Shown here: piece by piece, positions 1 through 8,232 of the stretch | Numbering within the stretch: the stretch's first letter is position 1 | Layout of the letters: each line of letters starts with the position of its first letter | Source: Dehalococcoidia bacterium | GTDB lineage: Bacteria > Chloroflexota > Dehalococcoidia > Tepidiformales > Tepidiformaceae | Direction of reading: 5' to 3' | DNA: 50,688 bases | NCBI GenBank assembly: GCA_020847765.1 | Contig: JADLBJ010000180.1 | Location: forward strand, 1 to 50,688 | Translations under genes and position numbers: made by a program | The notes under the pieces: generated by a model | Databases searched by the model: none | What the model saw: only the letters and a program-made list of their open reading frames with translations | Told to the model about the DNA's origin: nothing

Positions 1-2
1 AC

Positions 3-128
3 CCGCGCCGCTGGGCGCCGCTCGACTCCTCCCTTCACTGCGCCCTCCAGGCTCCCCCCGCCGATCACGCCGGGGCGCTCCTGAATGCCGTCGCCACCAT
101 GCTTCCCGCCGAACCCGTCCATGCTTGA
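3..128 (+). CDS. C-terminal end of an unidentified protein (partial, 5' cut by window)
   Basis: Frame 3 is open from the first base and ends at TGA 126-128. The 41 visible residues look like an ordinary soluble protein tail, including RRWAPLDSSLHCAL and AVATMLPAEPVHA. The stop overlaps the ATG at 121 of the next gene by eight bases, matching the overlapping style of the whole downstream operon. The competing frame 1, ending at TGA 82-84, gives a Pro/Arg-rich low-complexity peptide and is less likely. By position the gene probably belongs to the glycan operon, perhaps another glycosyltransferase, but no motif is visible. Confidence 0.5.
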   Translation, partial: PRRWAPLDSSLHCALQAPPADHAGALLNAVATMLPAEPVHA

Positions 129-1221
129 GCCTGGTGCCCGCCGGCGCATCCTCGCCGTCCGCCTCGACAACGTGGGCGACCTCGTCATGCTCTCGCCCGC
201 GCTGACCGCCCTTCGCTGCGCCTGGCCGACGGCGGAGATAACGCTCCTCACCTCGCCCGCGGGCGCCTCCGTCGTGCCGCTTCTGCCAGCGGTGGACGAC
301 GTGATCGTTCACCGCGCGCTCTGGCAAGACGTCGCCGGCGGCAGCGGTTTCGACCCGGCGGCGGAGACGCGCTTCATCGAAAGGCGGCGCGCGAGCCGTT
401 TCGACGAAGCGTTCGTCTTCACGAGCTTCTCCCAGTCGCCCTATGGGCCGGCCTACGCGGCGTTCCTCGCCGGCGTCCCCCGGCGCGTCGGCGAGTCCCT
501 GGAGTTCGGGGGCGCCCTCCTCACGCAGCAGGCGCCGCCGCTCGACCCCGCGGCGCACCAGGTCGACAGAAACCTCCACCGGCTCCGTTCAGTGGGCCTC
601 GCCGCGGACGACACGCGGCTGCGTCTGGCCCTGCCGAACGCCGCGGTGGCTGGAGCGGACGCGCTGCTCGCGGGGGCTGGAATTGGGCCCGGTGTGCCCT
701 TCCTGGCGGTGGCCCCGGGCGCCAGCTGCCCGGCGAGGCGCTACCCCGCGGACCGCTTCGCCAGCGCAGCTGCCGACGTCGCAAGCCGCACAGGATTCCC
801 CGTCGTCGTGCTCGGTGCCGCCCGCGAGCGAGGCCTCGCCGACGCCGTGGCAGCGGCCATCCCTGACGGCGCTACCTCCCTCGCCGGCCGGACGACCGTC
901 GCCGAGCTTGCCGCCGTCCTCGCTCGCACGAGCCTCCTGCTGGGCAACGATTCGGGCCCGATGCATCTCGCCGACGCCTTCGGGACGCCGATGGTGATCA
1001 CCTTCTCCGGCACCGACCTCGAATCCCAGTGGCGGCCGCGGCATGCGCCCGCTCGCCTGCTGCGCCGCGCCACTGCCTGAGCGCCCTGCTACCGGTTTTC
1101 CTGCCCCACAGAGCGGGAGTGCCTGGAAATCTCGCCTGAGGAGGTGGCGGAGAGTGCCCTCGAGTTGCTCACCGAAAGGGCGCCGCTGCCCCTGCCCCAC
1201 CTGGAGGCTGCGATCCCATGA
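121..1221 (+). CDS. GT9 (heptosyltransferase-like) glycosyltransferase with an in-frame TGA at a conserved Cys position
   Basis: This is a family 9 glycosyltransferase, the ADP-heptose:acceptor transferase fold. The N-terminal ILAVRLDNVGDLVMLSP and the C-terminal donor-site GNDSGPMHLADAFGTP are typical. The frame reaches TGA at 1078-1080 and continues in the same frame to TGA 1219-1221. The continuation carries the usual GT9 tail (APCYRFSCP, then ECLEI and a final helix). Aligned with the paralogue at 6944-8074, the TGA sits on the first Cys of CxxC and the next two Cys match. Reading to 1221 also gives an ATGA overlap with the next gene, as at other junctions here. Possible explanations are selenocysteine, readthrough, a nonsense mutation or a sequence error; a product ending at 1080 would lose 46 residues. 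ATG 121 is preferred over ATG 85 because it overlaps the upstream stop. Confidence 0.8.
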
Positions 1222-2204
1222 GACCACCGCGCGTTCTCACCTGGCACGTCCACGGCAGCTACCTGTACTACCTTGCCCACGCCCGCGCACAGTTCTACCT
1301 GCCGGTGCGACCGGGCCGCCCGGAAGGGTACGGCGGCCGCACCCCCTCCTTCCCCTGGCCCGAAAACGTCGTCGAGGTCCCGGCCGAGGAGGTCGCCCGG
1401 CTGTCTATCGACTGTGTCCTCTACCAGTCGGCCCGCAACTACCTGTTCGACCAGCACGAGATCCTGTCCCCCTCCCAGCTCCGCCTGCCGCGTCTCTACC
1501 TGGAGCACGACCCTCCTCGCCAGGACCCCGTTAACACACGTCACCCCGTCGACGACCCGGCCGTCCTTCTCGTCCACGTCACCCCTTTCAACCAGCTCAT
1601 GTGGGACAGCGGCCGCACGCCGACGACCGTCATCGAGCATGGCGTGCCGGACCTCGGCCACCGCTACTCCGGCGACACACCGCGGGGCCTCGCCGTCGTC
1701 AACAACCTCCCCGCCCGTGGCCGCCGCCTGGGCGTCGACGTGCTCGAGCGCTTTTGTCGCGAGATCCCCGTTGACCTCGTCGGGATGGGCTCTGAGGGCG
1801 CCGGCGGCCTCGGCGAGGTTCACCCACGCGAGCTCGCCGCCTTCGCCGCCCGCTACCGCTTCTTCTTCAACCCGATTCGCTACACCAGCCTCGGGCTCGC
1901 CGTCTGCGAGGCGATGATGCTCGGGTTGCCCGTCCTTGGCCTCGCCACGACGGAGATGGCAAGCGCCGTCGAAAACGGCGTCAGCGGCTACGTCGACACC
2001 CGTCTGGAGGTTCTTACCGATCGCGCGCGCGATCTGCTGCGCAACCCGCTCGAAGCCCGCCGCCTGGGAGAGGGTGCCCGCCGCCGCGCCCGGGAGCGCT
2101 TCGGCCTCGACCGCTTCACCGGCGATTGGGAACGCGCCCTCGCGCTCGTGACGGGGCTCGCCAGCACCAGATCAGGATCTCCCGTCGCGGGAGTCCCGGC
2201 ATGA
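1218..2204 (+). CDS. GT4/GT1-like glycosyltransferase
   Basis: This 328-residue protein has a GT-B-like arrangement. The first half is divergent. The C-terminal half has the recognisable pattern FNPIRYTSLGLAVCEAMMLG (about residues 214-233) followed by GLPVLGL and ENGVSGYV, equivalent to the E(x7)E donor site and the GxPV/NGxxG elements of GT4 enzymes. It starts at ATG 1218 inside the stop of the preceding gene and its stop overlaps the next ATG at 2201, so it is probably translationally coupled on both sides. It lies between two heptose-related genes, so it likely adds a sugar to the same glycan. Donor and acceptor cannot be read from the sequence. It is somewhat short for the family. Confidence 0.8.
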   Translation: MRPPRVLTWHVHGSYLYYLAHARAQFYLPVRPGRPEGYGGRTPSFPWPENVVEVPAEEVARLSIDCVLYQSARNYLFDQHEILSPSQLRLPRLYLEHDPPRQDPVNTRHPVDDPAVLLVHVTPFNQLMWDSGRTPTTVIEHGVPDLGHRYSGDTPRGLAVVNNLPARGRRLGVDVLERFCREIPVDLVGMGSEGAGGLGEVHPRELAAFAARYRFFFNPIRYTSLGLAVCEAMMLGLPVLGLATTEMASAVENGVSGYVDTRLEVLTDRARDLLRNPLEARRLGEGARRRARERFGLDRFTGDWERALALVTGLASTRSGSPVAGVPA

Positions 2205-4114
2205 AGCGTCGTATCGCCCTGATCAGTGAACACGCCTCCCCGCTCGACGTTCTGGGCGGTGTCGACGCCGGCGGCCAGAACGTCTACGTCGCCCAGCTCG
2301 CACGCCGCCTCGCGCAGTCGGGCTACCTCGTCGACGTCTTCACCCGCCGCTCGTCCCCGGACCAGGCCGAAACCGTCGATTGGGACGCCGGCGTCCGCGT
2401 CGTCCATGTTCCTGCCGGCCCTCCTCGCTTCGTGCCGAAGGAGCAGCTCTACGCCTTCATGCCCGCCTTCAGTCAATACGTCCTCGAACGGATGCGCCGC
2501 GAACGACGCCCCTACGACCTGCTCCACGCTAACTTCTGGATGTCCGGCCTCGTCGCCGCGGACGTGAAAAGGGCGACCGGCGTGCCCTTCGTCGTCACCT
2601 TCCACGCCCTCGGCCGCGTCCGTCGGCTTCACCAGGGCGAAGCAGACGCCTTCCCGGACGACCGCTTCGCCGTCGAAGACCGCATCGTCGCCGAAGCCGA
2701 CCGCATCATCGCCGAATGCCCGCAGGAGCAGGAGGACCTGATCGTCCTCTACCGCGCCGACCCGGCGAAGATCAGCATCATCCCCTGCGGCTTCGACAAC
2801 CAGGAGATGTGGCCCGTGGCCCGCCCTCTCGCCCGCGCCATGCTGGGGGTCGACGCCGACGAGCGCCTCATCCTCCAGCTCGGCCGCATCGTCCCCCGCA
2901 AGGGCGTGGACACGGTCATCCGTGGCTTCGCGCGCATGCTGGAGCGCGACCCCGCGCCCGCCCGCCTCCTCATCGTCGGCGGCGAGTCAGACGAGCCTGA
3001 CCCGGAACGCACGCCGGAAATTGGGCGCCTCCAGGCACTCGCCCGCGAGGTGGGCGTCGCCGACCGTGTCACCTTCGTCGGCCGCCGCGACCGCGACGCG
3101 CTCAAGTATTACTACAGCGCCGCCGACGTGTTCGTGACCATGCCCTGGTACGAACCGTTCGGCATAACCCCCCTCGAAGCGATGGCCTGCGGCACCCCCG
3201 TCCTCGGCGCGAACGTCGGCGGCATCAAGTTCACCGTCCGCGACGGCGAGACCGGCTACCTCGTGCCGCCGCTCGACCACGAGGCCCTCGCCGAGCGCCT
3301 CATCCACCTCTTCCGTCACCCAGACCTCCTCGTCTCCCTGGGCTGCCAGGGCATTCGGCGCGTCCACGACCTGTTCAGCTGGCACCACGTCGTCAGCACC
3401 GTCTCCGCGCTCTACGACGAGGTGCTCGCCGGGCGCCAGCGCCAGGGCCGCGACCGCCGGAACGAGATCGGCGTCGTCGACGACGCCTTTCGTGACGTCA
3501 TCGCCGCTCTCCAGGAATCCCGCCAGGCGCTGCGCGGCAGCCTGCTCGACGTCGCCAGCATCATCTGCGCCGCCTTCAACCGCAGCGGCAAGCTCCTCGT
3601 CTGCGGCAACGGCGGCAGCGCTGCCGACGCCCAGCACTTCGCCGCCGAGCTGGTTGGCCGCTTCAAGGCGGAACGCCCGGGGCTCCCTGCGATCGCGCTC
3701 ACCGCCGACACGGCCATCCTCACCGCCTGGTCGAACGACGCCGGCTTCACGGGCGTCTTCGCCCGCCAGGTCGAAGCCTACGGCTATCCCGGAGACGTCC
3801 TTCTTGGCATCAGCACCAGCGGCCGCTCCGCCAACATCGTTGCGGCCTTCCAGGAGGCACGCCGCCGCGGCCTGCGCACCGTCGCCATCCTCGGCGGCGA
3901 CGGCGGCGACCTTCGCCCCCTCGCTGACGCCGCCCTCGTCGTCCCGTCGTCCGACACTCAGCACATCCAGGAGGTCCAGATCGTGCTCATCCACCTCCTC
4001 TGCGACCTCGTCGAACGCCGCCTCGCCGTCGCAAGTCGGCATGGTCGCCAGGCGGTGCACGTCGCCCGTCGCCGCCGCCCGGGCACTCGTCTCGTTTCGG
4101 AGGAGGTTGCATGA
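2201..4114 (+). CDS. Fusion of a GT4 glycosyltransferase with sedoheptulose-7-phosphate isomerase (GmhA domain)
   Basis: The 637-residue protein has two enzymes in one chain. Residues about 1-410 form a GT4 transferase: N-terminal GGVDAGGQNVYVAQLARRLA resembles the sucrose-phosphate-synthase-type GT4 family, and YEPFGITPLEAMACGTPVLG with GETGYLVPP marks the donor site. Residues about 430-610 form a SIS-fold GmhA isomerase with LLVCGNGGSAADAQHFAAEL, the ISTSGRSANIV phosphosugar loop and a C-terminal THIQEVQ-like segment (TQHIQEVQ) containing GmhA-type catalytic residues. GmhA makes D-glycero-D-manno-heptose 7-phosphate, the first step of the pathway continued by gmhB and hldE downstream. ATG 2201 is chosen because it overlaps the previous stop (ATGA) and begins MKRRIALISEH. 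The open frame extends upstream to 2126 without a better start. The fusion would tie heptose production to a transferase. Confidence 0.88.
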   Translation: MKRRIALISEHASPLDVLGGVDAGGQNVYVAQLARRLAQSGYLVDVFTRRSSPDQAETVDWDAGVRVVHVPAGPPRFVPKEQLYAFMPAFSQYVLERMRRERRPYDLLHANFWMSGLVAADVKRATGVPFVVTFHALGRVRRLHQGEADAFPDDRFAVEDRIVAEADRIIAECPQEQEDLIVLYRADPAKISIIPCGFDNQEMWPVARPLARAMLGVDADERLILQLGRIVPRKGVDTVIRGFARMLERDPAPARLLIVGGESDEPDPERTPEIGRLQALAREVGVADRVTFVGRRDRDALKYYYSAADVFVTMPWYEPFGITPLEAMACGTPVLGANVGGIKFTVRDGETGYLVPPLDHEALAERLIHLFRHPDLLVSLGCQGIRRVHDLFSWHHVVSTVSALYDEVLAGRQRQGRDRRNEIGVVDDAFRDVIAALQESRQALRGSLLDVASIICAAFNRSGKLLVCGNGGSAADAQHFAAELVGRFKAERPGLPAIALTADTAILTAWSNDAGFTGVFARQVEAYGYPGDVLLGISTSGRSANIVAAFQEARRRGLRTVAILGGDGGDLRPLADAALVVPSSDTQHIQEVQIVLIHLLCDLVERRLAVASRHGRQAVHVARRRRPGTRLVSEEVA

Positions 4115-4884
4115 TCTCGTCCCTGTCGTCCCAGCCGGTCGTCGCTTCGGCCGACCGCCCCCTCCTCGGGCGAACCGCCCTGGTGACAGGCGCGGGTCGC
4201 GGGCTGGGCGAGGCGACGGCCGCCGTCCTCGCCGCCGCCGGCGCAACCGTCCTCGTGGCGGACATTCGCGACGACCTGGCGGAAGCCGTTGCTTCCCGCC
4301 TTTGCGGCTGCCATGGCACCGGTGCCGCCGAGCCGCTGTCGCTCGACGTGACGGACGCAAGCTCGGTCGACCGCGCCGTGCGTGTCGCCGACGAGACTTT
4401 CGGCGGTCTCGACATCCTCGTCAACAATGCCGGCACCGACGTCACCTGCCCCGTCGAGGAGATCTCCGTCGACGACTTCGACCGGGTGCTTGCCACCAAT
4501 CTGCGCGGGCCGTTCCTGCTCGCCCGCGCCGTCTTCCCGCAGATGAAGACACGTGGCCGCGGTCACGTCGTCAACATCGTGTCCACGGCCGCGCGGCGGG
4601 CCTGGGCGAACGCCTCCGCCTACCACGCCAGCAAGTGGGGCCTCCTGGGCCTCAGCCACGCCCTCCACGTCGAAGGCCGCGCCGCCGGCGTCTCGGTGAC
4701 GGCGGTCATCGCCGGCGGCATGCGTACTCCCTTCCTTCTCGATCGCTTCCCCGACATCGATCCTTCCGTCCTGCAGGACCCGGCCAACGTCGCCGCCACC
4801 GTCCGCTTCGTCCTCCTCCAGCCGCCGGGTACGGTCATCCCCGAGGTGACCGTGCTGCCACTGCGCGAGACCTCATGGCCATGA
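4111..4884 (+). CDS. Short-chain dehydrogenase/reductase (SDR)
   Basis: A classical 257-residue SDR. Visible elements are the TGAGRGLGEA nucleotide loop, VLVADIRDD after strand 2, NNAGTD, the catalytic Ser in VNIVST, and YHASK with catalytic Tyr and Lys. The C-terminus is shorter and less typical than in fatty-acid SDRs. Both ends are ATGA overlaps with neighbours (ATG 4111, stop overlapping ATG 4881), so it is part of the heptose operon. It is not the extended SDR family of HldD (ADP-heptose 6-epimerase), so it should not be called an epimerase. A role in modifying a nucleotide sugar or a lipid carrier is only a guess from context. Confidence 0.85.
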   Translation: MISSLSSQPVVASADRPLLGRTALVTGAGRGLGEATAAVLAAAGATVLVADIRDDLAEAVASRLCGCHGTGAAEPLSLDVTDASSVDRAVRVADETFGGLDILVNNAGTDVTCPVEEISVDDFDRVLATNLRGPFLLARAVFPQMKTRGRGHVVNIVSTAARRAWANASAYHASKWGLLGLSHALHVEGRAAGVSVTAVIAGGMRTPFLLDRFPDIDPSVLQDPANVAATVRFVLLQPPGTVIPEVTVLPLRETSWP

Positions 4885-5471
4885 GACCGGCCGTGTTCCT
4901 CGACAAGGATGGAACCCTCGTCCCCGACCTCCCATACAACGTCGACGTTGAGCGCGTCGTCCTTGCCGCCGGCGCGGGCCGCGCCCTGCGTTCGCTGGCT
5001 GCCGCCGGCTACGCGCTGGTCGTCGTGTCTAACCAGTCGGGCGTAGCGCGCGGTCTCTTCCCGGCAGCTGCCCTTGGCGCCGTCGCCCGGCGCCTGGAAA
5101 CGCTCGTCGCGGCCGAAGGTGCATGGCTCGACGGCTGCTACTGGTGCCCGCACCTGCCCGGCGGTGCGGTCGCCCGCTATGCCGTTGCCTGCCTCTGCCG
5201 CAAGCCCCAGCCAGGGCTCATCCTTCGGGCGGCGGCCGAGATCGGCCTCTCCCTCCGAGACTCCTGGATGATCGGCGACATCCTCGACGACGTCGAGGCC
5301 GGCCGCCGCGCGGGCTGCCGTACTGTGCTCCTCGACAACGGCCATGAGACGGAGTGGCGCCGTTCTCCCCTGCGCGAACCCCACGCCGTCGTCCCCAGCC
5401 TCGTGCAGGCTGCCCGCGTCGTCCTCGGGGGCGCCCCGCGCTCCGCCGTTGCGGAGCTCTGCCGTGCCTGA
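4881..5471 (+). CDS. gmhB: D-glycero-beta-D-manno-heptose 1,7-bisphosphate 7-phosphatase
   Basis: A 196-residue HAD-superfamily phosphatase of the GmhB/HisB-N type. FLDKDGTL gives the nucleophile Asp8 and acid/base Asp10, VVSNQSGVARG is motif II, and IGDILDDVEAG is motif IV. The zinc loop is visible as CYWCPH followed by CLCRKP. It removes the 7-phosphate of heptose bisphosphate, between the kinase and nucleotidyltransferase steps of HldE encoded next. ATG 4881 is chosen because it overlaps the SDR stop as ATGA; ATG 4875, two codons upstream, is also possible. Its stop overlaps the GTG start of hldE. Lengths and motifs are normal for the family. Confidence 0.92.
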   Translation: MRPAVFLDKDGTLVPDLPYNVDVERVVLAAGAGRALRSLAAAGYALVVVSNQSGVARGLFPAAALGAVARRLETLVAAEGAWLDGCYWCPHLPGGAVARYAVACLCRKPQPGLILRAAAEIGLSLRDSWMIGDILDDVEAGRRAGCRTVLLDNGHETEWRRSPLREPHAVVPSLVQAARVVLGGAPRSAVAELCRA

Positions 5472-6999
5472 CGCAGCCCTCGCCGCTCTCGACCGCTTTC
5501 CTGGCCTTCGCGTGCTCGTCGTCGGCGAGGCCATGCTGGACAGCTATCTCTTCGGCTCCACCAGCCGGCTCTGCCGTGAGGCGCCCGTGCCGGTCGTGAA
5601 CGTCGAGCGGCGGACGGACTCTCCGGGCGGGGCCGCGAACACCGCCGCCAACGCAGCCGCCCTCGGTGCCCGGGTCACCCTCCTCTCCGCAACGGGTGGC
5701 GACCCGGAGGCCGCCATTCTCCGCCGTGCCCTGGCCGCGAGCCCGGTAGCCGCTTCGCTGGTCGTCGCTCCTGAGCGCGCCACGCTGGCGAAGAACCGTG
5801 TGGTCGCCGACAACCAGATCCTCGTGCGTTACGACCAGGGGACCACCACTGCCGTCTCCCCCGCGATTGAAGAGCAACTCCTCGCCCGGCTCGTCGCAGC
5901 CTGGCCGCGCAGCGACGCCGTCATCGTCTCGGACTACAGCTACGGGCTCCTGACTCCCGGCCTCGTTGGCGGAATCGCCGACCTGCAGGCACGCAGCCCA
6001 CGCGTGCTGCTCGTCGATTCGCGCCGGTTGGAGGCCTACCGCTCCCTTCACCCAACCGCCGTCAAGCCTAACCGCGAAGAGGTCGAGGGCCTTCTCTCGC
6101 TGGCTGTGACTTCACCCTCAGACCTGCCGCCCTACGGCGGGCGCCTCTTCGAGCTCACCGGGGCCGACACCGTCGCCGTCACGCTCGACCGCGACGGTGC
6201 GCTCCTCTTCGAGCAGGGCGCGCCGGCGAAGCATCTTCCGACGCCCGCCGTCAGCCATGCGCACGTTGCCGGCGCAGGCGACACCTTCACAGCCGCACTA
6301 GCCCTCGGCCTTGCCGCCGGCTGCGGGCCACAAGCGTCGGCCGCGCTCGCCTCCGCTGCCGCCGCCTTCGTCGTCGGGCGCGAAGGTACGACCGTCTGTT
6401 CGGCGGCCGACCTGCGTGATCGCCTCACCGCCGCCGACAAGTACGTGACCGACTGCGGCCGGCTGGTAGAGCGCCTCGCCCTGCTTCGTGCGCGCGGTCG
6501 GCGGATCGTCTTCACGAACGGTTGCTTCGACATCCTCCATTCCGGCCACATCGGCTACCTCAACGCCGCCCGCGGCCCGGGCGACGTCCTCGTCGTCGGC
6601 CTCAACTCCGACACCAGCGTGCGCCGCCTCAAGGGGCCCGAGCGCCCGGTGAACACGCTGGCCGATCGCGCACGCGTTCTCTCCGCCCTCAGCTGCGTCG
6701 ACTTCGTCGTGCCCTTCGACGCCGACACCCCGGCCGACCTCATTCGCGCCATCCGGCCGGAACTCTTCGTCAAAGGGGCGGACTATTCCGGGCGGCCACT
6801 GCCAGAAGCCGCCCTCGTCGAGTCACTGGGCGGTCGCGTCCAGCTCCTGCCCTTCCTCGAAGACCATTCCACCACCCGCATCATCGCCCGCATTCGTGAC
6901 GAACAGGCCGCCCGTGCGGGCCGGCCAGAAGGAAGACGCCGCAGTGCCCGCCGACGACTGGAGCGCCGCCCGCCGGGTCCTCTGCCTCAGGCTGGATAG
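5464..6999 (+). CDS. hldE: Bifunctional heptose-7-phosphate kinase / heptose-1-phosphate adenylyltransferase
   Basis: The 511-residue protein has both HldE domains. The N-terminal PfkB/ribokinase kinase (about 1-315) shows SPGGAANTAANAAALGARVT and the AGAGDTF motif with catalytic Asp273. The C-terminal nucleotidyltransferase (about 340-480) shows FTNGCFDILHSGH, with the HxGH signature at residues 359-362, and VKGADY. It makes ADP-D-glycero-beta-D-manno-heptose with the GmhA and GmhB activities upstream. GTG 5464 is chosen because it overlaps the gmhB stop and has GGAG at 5453; the open frame reaches 5344 but would need a long low-complexity extension inside gmhB. About 25 extra C-terminal basic residues overlap the next gene. 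No HldD epimerase is in the window. Confidence 0.93.
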   Translation: MPDAALAALDRFPGLRVLVVGEAMLDSYLFGSTSRLCREAPVPVVNVERRTDSPGGAANTAANAAALGARVTLLSATGGDPEAAILRRALAASPVAASLVVAPERATLAKNRVVADNQILVRYDQGTTTAVSPAIEEQLLARLVAAWPRSDAVIVSDYSYGLLTPGLVGGIADLQARSPRVLLVDSRRLEAYRSLHPTAVKPNREEVEGLLSLAVTSPSDLPPYGGRLFELTGADTVAVTLDRDGALLFEQGAPAKHLPTPAVSHAHVAGAGDTFTAALALGLAAGCGPQASAALASAAAAFVVGREGTTVCSAADLRDRLTAADKYVTDCGRLVERLALLRARGRRIVFTNGCFDILHSGHIGYLNAARGPGDVLVVGLNSDTSVRRLKGPERPVNTLADRARVLSALSCVDFVVPFDADTPADLIRAIRPELFVKGADYSGRPLPEAALVESLGGRVQLLPFLEDHSTTRIIARIRDEQAARAGRPEGRRRSARRRLERRPPGPLPQAG

Positions 7000-8074
7000 C
7001 CTGGGCGACGTCCTTATGACGGGGCCCGCCCTGCGCGCGCTCGCAGCGGCCGTTCCCGGGCGCTCCCTGACGCTCCTCACGTCGAGCAGTGGCAGTGAGG
7101 CGGGGCACTTGCTCCCTGGAGTCGACGCCGTCCTGACCTACGACGCGCCCTGGATGAAGCATACCCCGCGTCGGCCTTCGCCGGCCCTGGACCAGACGAT
7201 GATCGCCGCTCTCCGCGACCAACGCTTCGACGCTGCTGTCGTGTTCACGGTGTTCAGCCAGGACCCGCTGCCGGCCGCCCTCCTCTGCTACCTGGCCGGC
7301 ATCCCGGTACGCGCCGCTTACTGCCAGACAAACCCCTACCAGCTGCTCACTACCTGGCTCTCCGACCCGGATCCCACGGCCGGGATACGTCACGAAGTCC
7401 GGCGCCAGCTTGACCTCGTTACCACCCTCGGTGCCCCCGTCCACGACGAGCGTCTGGCCGTCACCCTGCCCCCTGGCGTAGAGGAGGAGGCCCTCGCCAT
7501 CGCTGTCGCTGCCGGCCTCGACCGCAGTCGCCCATGGCTCGTTGTCCACCCGGGCGCAACGGCTCCCTCCCGGCGCTACCCCGCTGCCCTTTTCGCCCGC
7601 GTGCTCACCGGCCTCTCACGGCAAGGCCTCCAGCTGGTTGTGACCGGCAGCCCGGGGGAGATCCCGCTTGCGCACGCGATCGCGCACGACGCCGGGGTCG
7701 CGGTGGTTTTCCTCACGGGGGCCCTGACCCTGCCGCGGCTCGGCGGGCTCCTTCGGGCGGCACCCTTGCTCCTCGCGAACAACACCGGGCCCGTCCACCT
7801 CGCTGCCGCACTGGGCACGCCGGTGGTCGACCTCTATGCCCTCACGAACCCTCAGCACACGCCCTGGGGCGTCCCCTCGCGTGTCCTCAACCGCGACGTC
7901 CCCTGCCGCAACTGCTTCCGCAGCGAGTGTCCCGAAGGCCACCACCGCTGCCTCGCCGCCCTCAAGCCAGAGGCAGTGGTGCGGGCCGTCCTCTCCCTCC
8001 TGCGGGAGACGAGTGGCCAGACCTTTCCCTCGCCGCCAGTCGCCGCTGTGCTTCCGCTCGGCGAGCGGCGCTAG
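6944..8074 (+). CDS. GT9 (heptosyltransferase-like) glycosyltransferase
   Basis: A 376-residue family 9 glycosyltransferase, paralogous to the gene at 121-1221. The N-terminal motif is VLCLRLDSLGDVLMTGPALR and the donor-site motif is NNTGPVHLAAALGTPVVDLY. Its C-terminal Cys-rich element is intact (DVPCRNCFRSECP and a later RCLAAL), which makes it a useful internal reference for the TGA-containing paralogue. GTG 6944 follows GGAAG at 6931 by a suitable distance. An earlier GTG at 6896 is possible but overlaps hldE further. It likely transfers heptose from the ADP-heptose made by HldE onto a surface glycan. The stop (TAG 8072-8074) overlaps that of the opposite-strand gene. Confidence 0.88.
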   Translation: MPADDWSAARRVLCLRLDSLGDVLMTGPALRALAAAVPGRSLTLLTSSSGSEAGHLLPGVDAVLTYDAPWMKHTPRRPSPALDQTMIAALRDQRFDAAVVFTVFSQDPLPAALLCYLAGIPVRAAYCQTNPYQLLTTWLSDPDPTAGIRHEVRRQLDLVTTLGAPVHDERLAVTLPPGVEEEALAIAVAAGLDRSRPWLVVHPGATAPSRRYPAALFARVLTGLSRQGLQLVVTGSPGEIPLAHAIAHDAGVAVVFLTGALTLPRLGGLLRAAPLLLANNTGPVHLAAALGTPVVDLYALTNPQHTPWGVPSRVLNRDVPCRNCFRSECPEGHHRCLAALKPEAVVRAVLSLLRETSGQTFPSPPVAAVLPLGERR

Positions 8075-8232
8075 GCCGCCCTGCGCCGCGCGCGCAGCAT
8101 TTGCAGCCGGTCCACGAGCTGTTCCCCATCCTTCGGACGATACCCGCACTGCAGGCAGACGACGTCTCGGAACCGCCCTTCTTCTTCGATGAACATGCTT
8201 CCGCCGCAACGTTCGCATCCGAGCTTGAGCAT
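8071..8232 (-). CDS. Zinc-ribbon miniprotein (53 aa)
   Basis: A small minus-strand gene begins at ATG 8232 and ends at TAG 8073-8071. The product starts MLKLGCERCGG and has a second pair in VVCLQCGYRP, so four Cys (6, 9, 26, 29) form a rubredoxin-like or treble-clef zinc ribbon. The C-terminal helix ends in a basic RARRR stretch. A strong ribosome binding site, GGAGGGG, lies eight bases upstream of the ATG. It is convergent with the GT9 gene, with stops sharing CTAG, and divergent from ligD about 170 bases away. Function is unknown; the basic tail and zinc ribbon would fit nucleic-acid or ribosome binding, which is inference. Confidence 0.72.
   Translation of the reverse strand: MLKLGCERCGGSMFIEEEGRFRDVVCLQCGYRPKDGEQLVDRLQMLRARRRAA

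Noticed and set aside
1-84. Frame 1 open from the window start to TGA 82-84
   Set aside because: The peptide is Pro/Arg/Thr-rich without structure, while frame 3 gives a protein-like tail ending in an overlap with the ATG at 121.
3492-4880. N-terminal part of the open frame that ends with gmhB
   Set aside because: Before ATG 4881 the frame is a Ser/Arg/Pro-rich shadow of the GmhA fusion and SDR genes. Only the last 196 codons match a family.
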